A DNA stretch of 64,000 nucleotides from Heterobasidion occidentale (GCA_039111635.1 JBCAQO010000007.1:372001-436000), one strand, 5' to 3'; numbered from the stretch's first letter, positions 48,408 to 61,386 are shown. Numbers and translations are program-made. The notes: generated by a model from the sequence alone, not told the origin.

Positions 48408-50020
48408 TCACTGTAAACGCGACTGACCTTTGTCCTCAACAAACTGACAATTGTTATAATTATCCCAAAGTGCCTGGAACACCGGTTTGCTCGAGCGATG
48501 ATAGTGTTCCCCGAGTAGTCTCTGCAGGTGCTGCGTTGCCTCCCGACCATGATCTGTGTCGTGCATCAGTTTACATCAAAGAATGAACGTCGTGTTACGG
48601 ACAAAATGGCATCTTGGGGAAAAAATGATGTATGACGTGGAAATGCGCGACATCGTGAAGGAAAAAATGTCCGATGAACCCGAGGAACTCTCGGTCCATG
48701 GTCGCAGCGGCGCCACGTTGAAAGTTCCATTGCCCGGAGCGGTAGTGCGGTAGGGCTGGATCGGTATGCTGCAGGTAAGTGATCATGACAAACCAGTGAT
48801 TGACGCAAATCCAAGGCATAGCGTAGTATTGAACGACGGTCGATGTACCCCATCGAGAGCACCCCCATTTCAAAGCGAAGACCATAAAAAGGATGCCCAG
48901 GTTGGACATCAAAACGGCGGGGCGTTGTTCGCGCGTGAAGAGCACGCTGTCGGCTAATGTCACACGTGCAATTTAGCTACATTTCAAGGTGAAACGAAGC
49001 TGTGCTTACGATTGTAATGGTTTGTCCACTTTGGATAGCGCGCCTGTCCAGACACATTGGAAACTGAAGTAAAGGATAATAGGAGGTATACCCAGCCGTG
49101 TATGAGCAAGATATATTAGTTGCAGCATACCAAGATACGCGGGAAACGCGAGTAGTTGTTGACGAATAAGCATGAAGAGTGTGTAGATCGGGGTGTCGCC
49201 GAAGTAATCCTCGTAATCGATCTCGTCTTCGCCCTCAGAAGGGATTCCAAGGTCGCTCCTAGCCTTCGGGATGTACGGCTCGTCGTACTCTATGGAAGCG
49301 TGCTTCATGTGGTGTCGATGGTGGGATATCTTCCAGCTGAAGTATGGTGTCAAAAGAAATGTATGGCAGGCCTAAAGTTCACATTCGCATTAGCGAACGA
49401 ACATAGGAATAGAATGGGGGAGGATGAAGTGACCTACGTATCCAAGGATGTCGCATAGCCAGCCGTGGGCGGAAAATGCACCATGCCCGCACTGTACACG
49501 ACTTCGTAAGATGAAAGATCAAGATTACTGTAAAGAAAGACCAAACCTCGTGGCCGATGACCCAGATTCCAGTGAAAGCGAAGCCTTGTAAAATCCAGCT
49601 GTATGACCGAGTAAGCACCCAAGCAAAGTCCTGAAAATCGAGATACACTCACTACGTGCACCACAAAAGTGCTCGAAAGCTATAGAGAAGCGCCAAGCCC
49701 ATAGTCGTCGAAGGCACTAGAGTGTCCAGGTATCTGCCAATGTGAAGCGTGCACAGAAAAATACTGCAAGCTACAAGTATGTCCCGTCCGAGAACTAACA
49801 ATCCTCTGCAGGTATTCCGGACCAAGAGGTGCGAGGGTATGACCTCTCGAATATCCTTCATGGACCTGACACGAATCCACCTGAGTACGTGGTATATCTG
49901 GCAGGTATACAAGGCGAATGCATACCATGACAAAGGGGTGAAGTTGGGGATGTCATCTGTGTACAATTTGCCAACAGCACGCGAATCCGTCCGGATCGAT
50001 TGGGGAGATGTCTTGTCCAT
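48408..50020 (-). CDS. Delta-12-type fatty acid desaturase
   Basis: A membrane di-iron desaturase of the delta-12/acetylenase family. ATG at 50020 opens MDKTSPQSIRTDS; TDDIPNFTPLSWYA is spliced to IREVIPSHLLVRNT. Histidine box 1 is created by splicing (GHE joined to CGHGAFSAHGWL across about 49547-49492) to give HECGH. Box 2 is HHRHH in TPYFSWKISHHRHHMKH (about 49330). Box 3 is HVIHH in HDVAHFHVIHHFFPKMPF (about 48610). The final exon (REATQHLQRLLGEHY, WDNYNNCQF) ends at TGA 48408-48410. These enzymes sit in the ER and desaturate oleoyl lipids; in mushrooms, relatives also make acetylenic fatty acids. Whether this one is metabolic or part of the cluster cannot be told. A truncated inverted copy lies at 20109-20311. 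Confidence 0.85.
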
Positions 50021-50600
50021 AGTGATAATGACAATGACAGGTCAAGCACATTCGACGGAGAGACGCTTTATATGACGTGCGACATGATTCTATGCACGCA
50101 CACGAGAGGAAGCAGGTTGGCAGGTGACTAAAAGATCGAGTAAAGACATGAGAACCGATGTATGCTTCAGCGACAGCCCTCTGTTCGATCAGAACGGTTG
50201 GTCTCCTGTCTGTTATGGACGTTGGCGTCTATGCAGTGTGAAATAGGTCAGTACGCCAGCGCTCATGACCAGGGAATACAGACAGTCTATGAAGGATGGA
50301 CTCTTCCCGGAGGGCACGATTCTGACTCATTCTTTGAGGCGTCAGAAGGCCAAATAGATTTCGCCACTTTTAAAAGCTTGGGTCAGCCATGCACGCGCTC
50401 GGCTTGTACTAACATTACTACCAGCGATATCCAATTGCAACGACTTGAAAGGCAACAGATCTTATTGGAAAGAGCAGACACAGAAAACATCGGAATCCTG
50501 ATACAAGTAATCCTCGTTAGCATCGATTCGTACATCACGTCGTCTGATCGAATTACCGAAAGAGAGGAACGTCAAGAGCTTGGTAGAATCAGGCAAAGTG
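50021..50600. promoter_or_regulatory. Conserved upstream region of the desaturase
   Basis: About 580 bases upstream of the desaturase are conserved in the left arm (20108 back to about 19545), even though the gene there is destroyed. A plus-strand frame of 168 codons (50162-50668) is matched in the left arm only in its first third and then with shifts, which argues against a protein. Blocks such as GTCAGAAGGCCAAA and AGAGAGGAACGTCAAG are shared. It may simply be repeat-arm sequence that includes the promoter. Confidence 0.45.
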
Positions 50601-53600
50601 AAGAATCTATGGAAGCAGACTTAATCAAGCACGTGGAGCTTTGGAAACTTTACCGGTCGACTAGTTGATTCCCTATCGGGAGATTTGGGTGAGCATTTTA
50701 CCGACCAATCGAATACGGGTTATCCAAGAATACGCGCTAGAGAGCGCAGATATGTTGCATATTGGAATCAGAAGATGTCTTTCGAAAATCTAGTTCCGCA
50801 CGCATCAATCCCTGGATGATGTCTGTTTGGATACCTGGATGGTAGCATTGGATACTTTATGCACGAAAATGATGGTTCATCTGGTACCAATTTCATACAA
50901 GTATCGGTGAAAGCTGCGATCTCCGCTGCAGTCGCAGTCTTGTTCGAAAGCCTTGCCGTTGGCGTGATGCATAGTCGCGCGGAGAGTTAGGAAGATCCCG
51001 TGCATCAGAAATAGTGAAGCACCTCATGCATGGGCATGCTATAAATCCAGAAGGATGACCTGGGAAGTATCTGGGTCAGAGGCATGGCTTGCGAGTGAGA
51101 GTTTCAGAATCACAAACAGCGGCATACCTTGAATGAAAAGGGACTCCACGCTCTAAATCATAGTTCGAGCGATGTGATTTGGTGTTTTCGAAGAGTGACG
51201 ATATGCCAACGAGCACCGCACGCACTCACACATCTAGAAGACACTGAGATTTAGTATAACAGAGGGCGTAAAGAGACAATGATGATTCATGTCCTACCAT
51301 CAGATCTAAGAATGAATGGGAGAGAAAAGTGTCTCGCATGGCAGCAAGACTAAGACGTTCGAACTTGCTCGAGTCTCCGACCATACATACGCGCCATTTT
51401 AGTATGTTGTATAGCACTCTTCTGCGGGATGAAGCGTTGAGGAGATCGGAATGAGCGAGCGGAGATAGAGAAAGTAGCGACAGTATCGTCACCCGTGCAA
51501 CCTTTACACCTGCGTTGTTTGTCTGTGTTCATGAATTCTGCGCAGGAGCATCATATTTTCAACGATTTAGAGTCTTCATACGCCATGATAAATGACTGCC
51601 GCACTGTATCGTCAGAGTAAGGAGAGAGTGGAGAGCCCAGAAAAAACGAAGAGTTTATTCAGGTTTATGCGCCGAAGGAGCTCGGCAAATGCCGACGGTG
51701 AATCTTGGCGAATCTTATTGAGCTGCCCTCTCCTACAGTACCTTGCCTTTGGATTCCTCTCATTACCACTAACTCTTGAGGCTTGCAGAGCAACAGACGA
51801 TGCAAGGAGTGGATGGGACGGTGCGTTAATTGGGGACGAAAATGCAGGATACATTTGAAAGGGATCAGAGATCTACTGGTGAGTATCCTTGACTTCCGTC
51901 GTTCCCTTGTCTTTTTGGTCGGCCTCGCAGTGTTCGTGTTCTTTGAACAAGTCTTGGGTGAGCATGGGTTTCATTTTTATTTGCGTTCTAATACAGTTGC
52001 GACATGGCTATCTATCGCTGTCTAGTGACGGCGCATCAGACAACTTGCCGCAAAACGTGCATGGAGCCTTCGCATTGAACATTCCCCGCAACTTTGATAT
52101 TTTCGCCCTCCATCCCCTTCATTGGTTTTTCGGCCTTGCCTTTCCATGATCTCTAACAGACTGCAAGCATGTCGGCCTTCGTCGCGACGCTTATAGGCCG
52201 TCGGTGTCCTGTCCGTTTACGAGTTAACCTCGTGTTCGGATAAATTCATTTTGTTAGTGTTTTATTCGGATGCGTACAGAAGGGAACATGAGGCGGGTCC
52301 AAGTAGCATAAGACGTCGCATCGAGGGCCCCGGACCACAACAATAGTGAACCGAAGATGCCCAAATGCGAGAACGTCCTCGCAATGCTGATGTTGCACAA
52401 GCATTAGGACGAAGCAGAGGGTATCTTGTTGTTCTCACACTCGCAGAACGTGTCGCTAACGCTTGTATGAAGGCGCGACGCGCATCTGTTTATCCATAGC
52501 GCATCAAACATGCTCCAGTCCTTGCCTGTCCTCATGCGATGGGAGATGGGCTTTTGTGTGTTGATTTACTGTTGAGCACCTTGTTCTTTTGTGCGTGTTT
52601 ACTATTATATTTTGAGTTTTACTTGGACTACTGGACACTGTCGTCCGCTCCGTACGTCCCTGGAAGAGCGTCTCTAGTCGGACTTAGTCCTGACTGCTTG
52701 AGCGTACAAAAGGAGGAGTCAAGTTAGAGCATGAACAGACTGTCACAGATACACGAGGATACCATACGACTGACCGAAAGACTGAGGATATGGTTTAATG
52801 CGAGCATGACAACGCAATGCGAAAGCATAGCATTGATAATTTTACGAGAGTCGGTACTCTGCCATGCGAGTCTGCATTGTATTTCTTGAGCCGTGTGCGA
52901 AGCATATGAAGGCGATAAATCATGATGCCTGCAATTTGAGCATCACATGCCGTTTCAGCGGACAGAGCACTGGCAGTCCCGGGCTATTGCTGACATCAAC
53001 ATGAAGCCTTGAGAGCAAAGACGTCAGTTTGAGAAACATGAGGCGAAAACTGAGAGAAGCTCTGTACAGTCAGCGATGCAAGCAAAGAAAATATCGCAAT
53101 GCCTACGCCTTAATCATAAAATGTAATTCATGCAGGACGAGATTTTTGTCAGACATGAAAGTGCTTTATATTAGAGGCATCTTCGCAAGAGAAGTTGGAC
53201 AGATCCTGAGCATCTGCAAACTCGTCAGCCACTAGCGCGACCGACGATTAGCGAAATCATGCGCACCCTGTGGATATGATGACTCTGATAAACACTGCAC
53301 CGGGGACATGATTGAGAAGGCAAGTTTGCTGCGTGTTCGCGATACGGCCTCAAAGTTCATGTTGGAGAGATATGCCCCCTTGACAATCGTCAATACACCG
53401 ATGACTAATGCATAACGTCTGCTTCACATTAACCTCGGATCCTGTTGTACTCGAAGTATTCTACAGCTAGCTTCACGAGATTCGAGAACAGACAATGTTC
53501 TGTACAATGCGAAGGCGTACTTGGTCGATGCTGACATGAATAAATGATTCGTAGAATGGATCATGGCTGACCGTATATTGGATAGTACATCGTGGAAGTG

Positions 53601-54944
53601 TTAACCATTGGCTAGTAGTGATTCCTTGTCGAGAAGATGGTCTACTATCAGACGGTTGTTGCACTAGAGTGAAATGACAAGAACTCACAGAATCTATAGC
53701 ACTCTACTCTTGTTTGATTTGAGACTGACGTCAGCTGAGTACTAAACAAATTGCCCAATGTTCGATGGGACGATAGTTCAATTGAAGATCATGAACAAAT
53801 TGGCATCGTATGGCTGATACCTTCCAAGTCAATTCTTGAGGGCGAAAGTTAATGTAAATGACAGCTGCCAGACCAGGGCAGATATTTCCATACTACAGAC
53901 ACGTACATCGATGCCTTAACCTCCGATAAGGTGAGTCGATGTCAGAGAGGATCATACCTGGCACAACCCAAGAAGTCATCAAGACCAAAATAGTACCAGA
54001 AAATTGATCGGTGACCAAATACTCAATCTAGCGTTTAGTGGTCATACTGGAGCGCCTCGCGACCACGAACAACGCCAGTCTTGAAAGGCAACATGAATTG
54101 GGAGGCGTGCTTTGAGAGGAATGGGGATGGTCATTGGGCTGCACAGCTCCATGATACCTGATCCAAATAGACACTCACATGTGCAACTTCTAACCAACCA
54201 CAAAAGTCCAGTACGGCTCCACCGTTTCAATCGCGTCGAGCCATGGCTTCCCACTCACTGATATTTGAGCGTCGGGGCTAATCTGGGCTTTCTACCTGTA
54301 TTTCGCCATAGATCTATCGCAAGTACTGAGGTTGTGTGTTGTAGAGCTGTAGAGCTGTAGAGCTGTAACAAGTTGACTCTTGAGGGGAAGTGAGTCCACT
54401 GAGTGTCCACTGTCGTCGCAATTGCACAAAAACCAACAGAAACGGCTTCGGCTAGCTCCGGCTCAACGCTATTTGGCGGTCCGGGTGACGCCGAGCCCAT
54501 TGCCGTTTGCCATTGCCACATCATCTTCTCGACTTAAATGAACTCTGAAAGAATCCCAGTGTCGAATCCTGCTGCCGCTGCCGCTGCTAAATTGACCGCC
54601 ATCTGTCTAAATCTTTGGCGAATCACCTGAATATTGAAGACGAACAATAGCCATGGTCGTTACGTTCAATGCGCATACATGGTCTGAACGCTCGTTTCAA
54701 CATCTTGATCTTGATCTTCCAAATGGACACTGCATACATGTATTCTTGAATGAGAATGGTACGTTTCCGATATGGGAACTTGCTGCGGACTGGAGTCTCT
54801 TGACGCCTAACCTCTTCGCCTTATGGGGATTTTTGTGGACTCAGCATGCTTTGAAGATCCGGGTTCCTCGGATACGAATCTGTGCTCTTATATCTGGCGG
54901 CATTTCTAGGCTGAGGCTGTTGGTGCATCTCGTCTCTCCTCGAA
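50601..54944. other. Gene-poor 4.3 kb
   Basis: Many short frames, none recognisable. A 9-base GTAGAGCT-type tandem run lies at about 54340-54368. A 217-codon plus frame from 54653 overlaps the dehydrogenase start and is probably leader sequence. No RNA gene or mobile element was identified. Confidence 0.4.
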
Positions 54945-56317
54945 ATGTCTTTGCCATCCTCTCAACTCGGCGTTTTCATCAAAAGCTCAGACCCTATGTA
55001 CGCCGTCGAGCGTCATCCTGTCCCTTCACCAGGTCCAGGAGAGGCTCTCATCAAGATCGAAGCAGTAGCTATCAACCAGACCGATTGTGCGTCGAAATTA
55101 TCATCAAACATTACAATCTTCGTCCCGTTCATCGTTGGCATTGGACCCCTCGGTTCGTGGGCACAGGGAAAATTGTGGTTTTTGGAGGAGCCCAGCCGGG
55201 CAACGGATCTGGCAATGACTTCGTAGGCAGAATAGTTGCGCTTGGGCCTGGCGTGCACGATGTGGCAGTAGACGACAGGGTACGTGTGTCACGTCTTCCC
55301 AACTGAAGTCAGACATCTGACTTGGACGCGCGTATATGATTTATCAGGTTGCTGGATGGGTGCACGCCGCATTCGACAAGACACATTTCTCATTTCAGGA
55401 GTATCTGGCGACGCGTTCAGACCTGTTGATCAAAGTTCCTAGCAATGTATCGGACGAGGATGCTGCAAGTATTCCTGTCGGCGCGACGACCGCATTGTTG
55501 GGCCTGTCGCGTCTATTCGACTTCCCACAGAGGGCGCCGCTGGGAAAGACGATCTTGGTCTGCGGGGGCGCATGTGAGTCACCCATGTCGTGTGTTGCGT
55601 ACTTTTCACCTTCACATCATCGAATTTGTTTTCGTGTATCAGCGTCCGTCGGCATGTACGTTTGCCAACTGGCAAGCATAGCGGGTCTGCGCGTCATATC
55701 TACGGCCTCGCCACACCACTTTGACGTTGTCCGCTCTTTCGGCGCGTCCTCTGTCATAGACTATCACGCTTCTGACGCCCTGCAGAAGATTCTTCACGAG
55801 GCTGGCCCGGGCGGAGTTGACTACGTTTTTGACGCCATCTCGTTCGGCGATAGCATCAACCTCGCGAATGAAGTCCTCAAATCGAAGATAGGAGGACTCC
55901 GGAGGGCGGCAGTTGTGCTGCCTGTTCCACCGACCAGCCTCGACCCGTTAGTGGAGTACCACGCTGTAGGGATTCAGACCATCTGGGACAAGCCATACGA
56001 GTTCTTGGGTGTCAATATTCCGGTTAGCTCTCCTTGCCAGCTCGTTTTACAAATTGTACTCATGTAGCGTAGGCGATGCCGCGGGATCTGGAGACTGCAA
56101 AGGCTGTGTACAGGGCACTGAGCCACTGGTTGGAGAGAGGCACGTTCAAAGCGGGCCCTGTAACGCTGGGCTCTGGCGGCTTACACGGGATCCCGGAAGG
56201 GATTGCGCTTGTGAAGGCAGGAAAGGTACATGTATTTATCGCTATTGTATGCAAATTCGCCTGCTCATCGTGTCAAAGATCTCAGCATCGAAGTTGGTGT
56301 ATAGAATTGCAGCCTAG
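54945..56317 (+). CDS. Medium-chain dehydrogenase / trans-enoyl-reductase-like
   Basis: ATG at 54945 gives MSLPSSQLGVFIKSSDP and the GroES-like start PGPGEALIKIEAVAINQTD, spliced (about 55088-55177) to WKIVVFGG, then GSGNDFVGRIVALGPGVHDVAVDDR. After the next intron come AASIPVGATTALLGL and the Rossmann motif, formed across an intron at about 55573-55643: LVCGGASASVGMYVCQLA. Then FGASSVIDYH, VDYVFDAIS and a C-terminal exon ending SASKLVYRIAA at 56315-56317. It belongs to the NADPH-dependent medium-chain reductases of the ToxD/trans-enoyl-reductase type, cytosolic, without the Zn-binding Cys pattern of alcohol dehydrogenases. Length of about 350 residues is normal. Substrate unknown. Confidence 0.8.
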
Positions 56318-57325
56318 TGCGAGGGAGCGTCGGAGAGAGCATGATGAGCCCGACAGCATCCATGTTCCTGCAGGTGACCCCGTAACGTTAGTGATTAGAC
56401 TTCCGGTTGTTGTCTGCGTCGAGCACGGCGATGGTCAGAGCTGATCAAAGCGGGGAGAATTGCATCACTACGAGTTGGACTTTACACTGGTTAGAGGCGG
56501 CCGCTGGCGTGAGAATTTCCAACCCCGAGACCTCCACAACTTTGTATCAGACCGATCAGATCGTTCCAGATCGTTCCCCGCTCTCCCCGCGGGGATATCT
56601 TCCTTATTTCACAGCGCCTGGTGACTGGTCCTGTTAAGGAACAAGCCTTGCGCCATGCTCAAAGGAGCCCGCTTCCCGTCGATCGGTATCTCCCCGGCCC
56701 CGAAGGGAGGTCTACCCACTCCAAGGTATTCGTGTCCTGCTCCCGACCACCATGGACAATTGGACACGTTCGCCCCAGGTTCGATTGAGTCAAATTGACT
56801 TTGTAACCACCTTCAGTTGCACACACCGTGGAATATTACCTATCAGTAGTCAAGAACTTCGCCGTTGCTGGCGTTCGGAATGTTGGATGATTTAACGTTG
56901 AGTATTGCTCAACTAGAAAGTGGCAAGAAGCTGTTTTGAACGACGCCTCAGGCATTGTCTGGTTGGCTTGTGCCATGGGTCAAGGGGAAGGCTCGCGTGA
57001 GCTTGCCTATTCATAGTTCCCAGAATTACATCTGAAGACGATGACAGACCCGCTTCTAGGTTGAGGGCTTTGTATCTTATTGTCCTACGAGGCCAGCTGC
57101 GTGTTGATTTTGATTTGTATGTCGCGATCGACTCATCAAACTATAGAAGACTACCGCTCTCGCGGTGGTCACCGCCATCTATGGCTTGCAGCTGGCCTCT
57201 TCCTCTTAACACCCACAAGATTGAGTAAATTATTTGAAGCATACACGAAAAGGCAGGCTCAAAAAAGGCTAATGAGCGGAGAAATGAACGATGGGCTGGC
57301 ATGTTACACGGCCAGCTCCAGAATG
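56318..57325. other. Intergenic between convergent genes
   Basis: About 1 kb between the ends of the dehydrogenase and the glycosidase. Nothing recognisable. Confidence 0.4.
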
Positions 57326-58928
57326 TTAGACCCTAAGCGAGGTTCGGTAGTCTCGATAAGCGGATTGGAGCAACAAAACGAAGGTCTGAGCAGAAGAGCT
57401 AGACGTGTGCCCTCCCAAAGTGAACTGGGCGACAGTGTTCAGGAGCCAGCCATCCTCGTCGATGCTATCAAGTACGAGTGTAGTCGCGTTGTTCGCTGAA
57501 AATATTATGAGAAAATCTAGTCTGTCCAGAGAACATAAACGTACCATGGTCGATGTATAAAGGCACGCCAGTTGAAATGGCCATGCGATATGTGACAGCG
57601 GCGAGCAGTGCGGTAGCCGAGGAGTCAGATAAGCCTAAGTCATTGTCGATGTAGTTGTATAGAGTGCCATTCTCTCCCTATCATTTTCCGGTGCATATCA
57701 GAGCAAAGTATTCACAGATAGCTTCGGCCTTACTTGGTGCTTCCAAACGCCATCCAAGACCTCGTAGATCCAGTGTATGAGATTATTACGCTCGAGAACG
57801 AAGTCCTCAGAATCACACGCATTGTGGATCGTATCCATGACCCTAAGCATACCGGCAGCAGCCCAGGCATTGCCTACGATATCGATATCGGTCAGCACCA
57901 TACGTCTTCATAGGGTTCCCTTGAGTAGATGCTCACCAGTTGCCCAATGTCCGGAATCCGGATTTGTTCCATTAGCCTGGTGTCTCCAAAGACTTACATT
58001 CGCATCGAATAACCCGTCATGATAAAGGCTGATTTGATTATAGGCTTTCTGAATCAATGCCTTTCCTTCCTTGCCACCCCTGAGTGCACCGTAGTATGCG
58101 ATGAAGGGGGGAACCATATATATAAAGTCGGCCCTATGGACATGAAATAGTCAAAAGAATGGATATTCCTACACTCATTCTCAAGGACAAAGCACGTACA
58201 CTAGCTGCACCTCGGAATCGATGGCAGAAATGACGCCACGAGCCCCTCGCGGAGCAACATCAAGAAGATATTCCAGCTGATCAGCTGCAGTTTGCGCGAA
58301 GCTGATGTCGGAAAGATTGGTGCGAGTCCAATTGGCCAAGAGCACTCCAACCCCGAGACCTGCACAATGAGTCGAACCCCACTCTTGGGGGAAGTTTATA
58401 ACACGCACTTGCAGGGTCAGCGGTCGAACCGTGTCCATCCGCGAGCGGCAGCGTACCCTCGCTCTTATTTGCGACAACTCTATATCACAAGTCATTATAA
58501 CGGGACTGACACTACACCGTTGGTGAATCAATACTCACTGCGTAGCATAATCAATCACATCAGCTGCCTCGCCGGACTCTAACATCGATGGCGGTGGGAT
58601 AGAGCCCGGCGTGAGCACCGAAAGCACAGGCTATGGTCACTCTTGTCATTTCAAGAAATTATAAAGTGTGCCAAGGTGTGACACACCCACTCGAGCTCCA
58701 ACAGTCCCTGCATAAGCACACCATATTCCCAGCTAGATATGCATGAGAGGCCGGCAGAGGAGACATAGAGAAACGAATATCGCACCTAGCAGATGCCATT
58801 TCTTCCGCGTGAGCCTTCACATTCTGTATCGTGTCGTTGCTGAGTATTGAAGGTTCTGCGCGACAAGTTTGAGGAGTGCACAGAATCATGGACATGCCCA
58901 GTAACACGAAAAGTAGATGCAAATGCAT
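57326..58928 (-). CDS. Secreted six-hairpin glycosidase (GH105/GH88-like)
   Basis: ATG at 58928 starts a signal peptide (MHLHLLFVLLGMSMILC, cleavage probably after CRA). Catalytic-domain segments are VINFPQEWGSTHCAGLGVGV (about 58400), ARGVISAIDSEVQLV, the family's YMVPPFIAYYG (about 58110), GLFDANVSLWRHQ, NPDSGHWATG spliced to NAWAAAGMLRVMDTI (about 57860), and a C-terminal exon with NNATTLVLDSIDEDGWL that ends at 57326. The (alpha/alpha)6 barrel and the MVPPF and HWATGNAWAAAGM motifs place it with fungal six-hairpin glycosidases related to unsaturated glucuronyl or rhamnogalacturonyl hydrolases, secreted for polysaccharide breakdown. Exons 2 to 4 around 58560-58790 were not fully resolved. 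Its role next to terpene genes is probably incidental. Confidence 0.75.
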
Positions 58929-59320
58929 AGCTGATAGAAATACAGGTAGGGAAGCGGGCTGTAAAACTAGATGAAAGTCCTGCGCGGTTCGATTGTTAGT
59001 TCAAAGGATGCGAGAAAACCTCAATAAATGGTACTATAAGTTTGATATATGAGCGACCGCAGCAGCAGTGTCAAGGTGCACCGCCTCGATATGTCTTCGG
59101 ATTAGCCACCATCATGGTGATGGATTACAGGAGGCCCAAGACCATCCAGATGGACGAAGCAGAGCATAAAAAAACATGACAATGCGCCATGACGAACGGA
59201 ACATTTGTATTTTCCCACGCGTGCTCCGCACAGCTGATTTCTCAAATGCGAGACTACGTTCTGTATACATGTTCTACAAAATACATCCCTGAAACCCGTT
59301 CCTAGACATCCATTCGACCT
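58929..59320. other. Intergenic, 392 bases
   Basis: Upstream of the glycosidase and downstream of the P450. Contains the presumed glycosidase promoter; no site identified. Confidence 0.4.
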
Positions 59321-61386
59321 TCATGATTGTATATGAGACTCCTTCTCCTGCTCCAGCATAGAGATCGCCTGTGCATGCCTAGGGGTGATCTTGCAATTGA
59401 ATGGGACAGGATGGCTTGAACCGGATACCATAAATCAATCGCATTTCACAGTAGATGAGGAGACCCAGAGAAACTTACACGGATAGCCCATCGTCGACGC
59501 AGCCGTCAATATCCATTGGCACCGGTTCTCCTTTCTCATTGGTTGGACGCTCGATGTTCATGGCCCAGAGCATCATCGCAATCTGGATGAACAGAGAGTT
59601 GTTCGCGACGTGGCGTCCGACGCAGATCCTCCGGCCAAACCCATACGTGAAGTGGCTCTCATCCTTCGTGTCCGCAAGCCCGGGAAGGATGTGTCCCTTC
59701 TCATCGAGGTGACGAGATGGGTTGAACTCTTTCGCGTCAGCGCCATAAATCCTCTCGTCGCGGTTGAGGTGCCAGACGTTCGCGATGATGGTAGTACCAG
59801 CGGGTATGAAATAACCTTCGTACCAGTCATCCTGAAATAGTCGCCTTTTCAGCAAGCCTCTTTCTCATAAGAACGAATTATCTACCTCGATAGACCTGTG
59901 AGGTATTCCAACGGGATCCTGTGCGGCTTTCAGATGAAATCCGAACTACCAGTGAACAATTGAAGCACATACGATTGGACGCCATCTCAAACATTCTTTC
60001 ACCTAGAGGAAGTCAGATGATTGAAGAGTGCAAATGGGTTCGAAGGCACTGACCATGCCACGGACGTATGGCAACTTGTCGAAGTCTGCAAAAGTCGGCA
60101 GCCTGTCGCGCCCAACGACCGCATCAATTTCGGCTTGGCCACGCTTTTGGACTTCAGGATAAAGAACCATCGCGAAGATCCACCAGGACATCACTGTTGC
60201 ATTCGTGTCCGTGGCAGCCCCACTAAAGGTAATGAGCGTGAGTAAAAAGAACATGATGCATATAAAAAAGGGAGACGTACTACATAGTCCCGGCCAGCCA
60301 AGCGTTCTCCCTTTCGGAGAGGCCATGACGACCAGCATCTTCTATGAGACTGGCACAAAGGCTCGGGCGGTCTTCGCCTTGTTCCTGCATGCAATTCAGC
60401 GTGGAAACGACTAAGAAACTGAATCAGAACATACGACGCGATCTCGTACACCTTTGAAGAGGCCCTCGAATAAGATCGAATCTTGGGCAAAATAGTCAAG
60501 AGCCTGCCGCTTCCATTTAGCGAACCTAAGTAGATGAAGACGGCCCTTCAGCCTTTCGATATCTCTACAAAAATGAGGGAGCTCACTTGCTGGGGATGTA
60601 GATCATCCATGGGAAGAATTCTACTAAATGTGCGCCAGGAAGTGCAGCTCGTGTGAGACGGATGACGAAATCGTTGATGCGCTGCACAGTAGGGTCTTCT
60701 TCCGAGGCGATGGGGGGCGTATCGTAGAGCATTGACATGATAGAAGAAACGGCGGTGCGACGGAGATGAGCCTCCCAATGCTCAGGATCAGTCAAAACAC
60801 CCAAGGTAAGAAGTACGGCCTCGACAGCCTGAGTAGGATGATACTTGTGCGCCACAGCCTTGTTGAGGGCCTCGTGAGCGGCTTTGCGCAAGCGACGCCA
60901 TCTGGATGCAGACGTGTCAACGAAATATGGGTAGCAAGAGTAGTGAGACTAACACGTCGTTATAATGCGTAAAAGTGATGAGAAGTCCGCCCGTCATCAG
61001 ATCGTTCGGGACAATGTTCTGTGGTCTGTCAGAATATATTGTAGCGCGGCGATCCATAAGATCCCCCGCAATCTTCTGTGAACTTATGACCACGAGAGGT
61101 TTGCCGGCGACGTTGACGTAGATGAGGTCCCCTGGACGCAAAATCAGTTCAATTCTGGAAATTCTGAGCAACACTGACCATATTTCTCTCTCCATTCAGA
61201 AAAAACGAGCCATTGCTTCTCTTGAAGCTGTAGCAGATTCCCTATGATCGGAAGTCCGCGTGGTCCAGGAGGGAGTTTTCGTCTTGGACTATTAAAGTAT
61301 CGCACTGCAAAGTATGCGGCGATGCCAACGGACGCGACGAAGGACAGAGGCTTGTTGTTCTGAAACAGTTTGATCACGTCAAACAT
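59321..61386 (-). CDS. Cytochrome P450 (microsomal, near terpene synthase)
   Basis: ATG at 61386 opens MFDVIKLFQNNKPLSFVASV and the hinge KLPPGPRGLPIIGN. It is spliced from KYG to DLIYVNVAGKPLVVISS (about 61137), then LMDRRATIYSDRP, WRRLRKAAHEALNKAV, LPGAHLVEFFPWMIYIPSK, I-helix AGAATDTNATV (about 60220), and ExxR ECLR on a small exon (about 60000). Then follow GTTIIANVWHLNRDERIYG, FNPSRHLDEKG and haem loop FTYGFGRRICVGRHVA (about 59640). The stop is at 59321-59323. All P450 landmarks are present, including the C-x-G that P and P' lack. Resembles fungal CYPs of the O-methylsterigmatocystin-oxidoreductase-like group. It is co-directional with the sesquiterpene synthase 2 kb upstream and is a good candidate for scaffold hydroxylation. 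Confidence 0.85.

Larger units (their letters stand above)
34190..50600 (-). repeat. Right arm of large imperfect inverted repeat
   Basis: Mirror partner of 19545-26860. This arm is longer (16.4 versus 7.3 kb) because it keeps a whole P450 (37194-39525) and the block from membrane gene A' start through the ICMT-like gene, a P450 and most of the desaturase (43.15-49.67 kb), which the left arm lacks. Block order and orientation agree otherwise, so this arm is the better proxy for the ancestral arrangement. Confidence 0.85.

Noticed and set aside
54653..55306. Plus-strand frame of 217 codons before and over the dehydrogenase start
   Set aside because: The dehydrogenase exon at 54945 is in another frame with clear motifs, so this frame is leader sequence plus shadow.
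57080..57499. 139-codon plus-strand frame
   Set aside because: It lies opposite the last exon of the six-hairpin glycosidase and intergenic DNA, with no independent support.
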